30,000 bases of DNA from Chromera velia. Lineage: Eukaryota; Sar; Chromeraceae. Below are positions 29,956-30,000 of the stretch, one piece after another (position 1 is the first letter of the stretch; every line of letters starts with the position of its first letter). The stretch spans positions 96,590 through 126,589 of the forward strand of contig JAHBMJ010005956.1 in NCBI GenBank assembly GCA_018398765.1, given 5' to 3'. The position numbers and the translations under genes were made by a program. Under the pieces are notes generated by a model. That model was given only the letters and a program-made list of their open reading frames with translations. It made no database searches and was not told where the DNA came from.

Positions 29956-30000
29956 TGAACTAGAGAGTCCAGTCAAGGACAGTCCAGTTAATCTTATGGT
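29956..30000 (-). repeat. 5' LTR of the copia element, first 45 bp only
   Basis: Identical over all 45 visible bases to 24123-24167. The window ends inside this LTR. Confidence 0.92.

Larger units (their letters stand above)
24123..30000 (-). mobile_element. Ty1/copia-type LTR retrotransposon, right end outside window
   Basis: The element runs on the minus strand. Its 3' LTR is at 24123-24438 and its 5' LTR begins at 29956 and is cut by the window end. Domain order gag, CCHC knuckle, protease, integrase, reverse transcriptase, RNase H (integrase before RT) defines the copia superfamily. A primer binding site matching a tRNA 3' end abuts the 5' LTR, and a purine tract of 23 A plus GAAG lies next to the 3' LTR. 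The visible 45 bp of the 5' LTR are identical to the 3' LTR. The target duplication cannot be checked because the right flank is missing. Confidence 0.93.

Overview
Nuclear DNA of an intron-rich unicellular eukaryote. The genes have many phase-consistent spliceosomal introns, intergenic DNA is AT-rich, short tandem repeats are common, and a Ty1/copia-type LTR retrotransposon lies at the right end. The window shows no operons or Shine-Dalgarno sites and no recognisable tRNA or rRNA genes. My best guess is an alveolate alga (chromerid-like, for example Vitrella or Chromera). That rests on overall style and on TGCATGCA motifs in two promoter regions, and it is inference, not proof.

Layout. (1) 156-4571 (+): nine-exon CHY zinc finger/RING E3 ubiquitin ligase of the RCHY1/PIRH2 family. 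(2) 7136-8959 (-): three-exon METTL24-like (Methyltransf_22) protein with a signal peptide or anchor. (3) 9549-14128 (+): large USB1/MPN1-type U6 snRNA 3' phosphodiesterase with both HxS motifs, a long insertion before the first and an Ala/Lys-rich insertion before the last strand. (4) 16470-18893 (-): three-exon secreted protein with ~33-residue helical repeats followed by eleven His-rich tandem repeats; I recognise no family. (5) 19659-21946 (+): 2-oxoglutarate/Fe(II) oxygenase of prolyl-4-hydroxylase type with one unresolved in-frame TGA. (6) 24123 to beyond 30000 (-): copia element with one LTR complete, the other cut by the window edge, and one continuous gag-pol frame interrupted by six stop codons and no frameshift.

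Genes alternate in orientation. Pairs 2/3 and 4/5 are divergent and share short (0.6-0.8 kb) promoter regions; pairs 1/2 and 3/4 are convergent across 2.3-2.6 kb of AT-rich DNA. Exon models for genes 1-4 were built by hand from frame continuity and protein-family expectation, and total coding lengths come out divisible by three (370, 394, 722 and 684 residues).

The most unusual signals are these. The splice donors read GTCNGT: 12 of 19 have C at +3 and all 19 have G at +5, and 16 of 19 acceptors end in TGCAG. The retrotransposon pairs six same-frame stops with identical LTR ends. The secreted protein has a His-rich minisatellite open on both strands, and its intron 1 carries an exact 10-bp-phased heptamer array beside a G-quadruplex motif. 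A small AT-rich element at 5449-5694 has imperfect terminal inverted repeats and looks like a MITE. No obvious multi-gene system links the five host genes.
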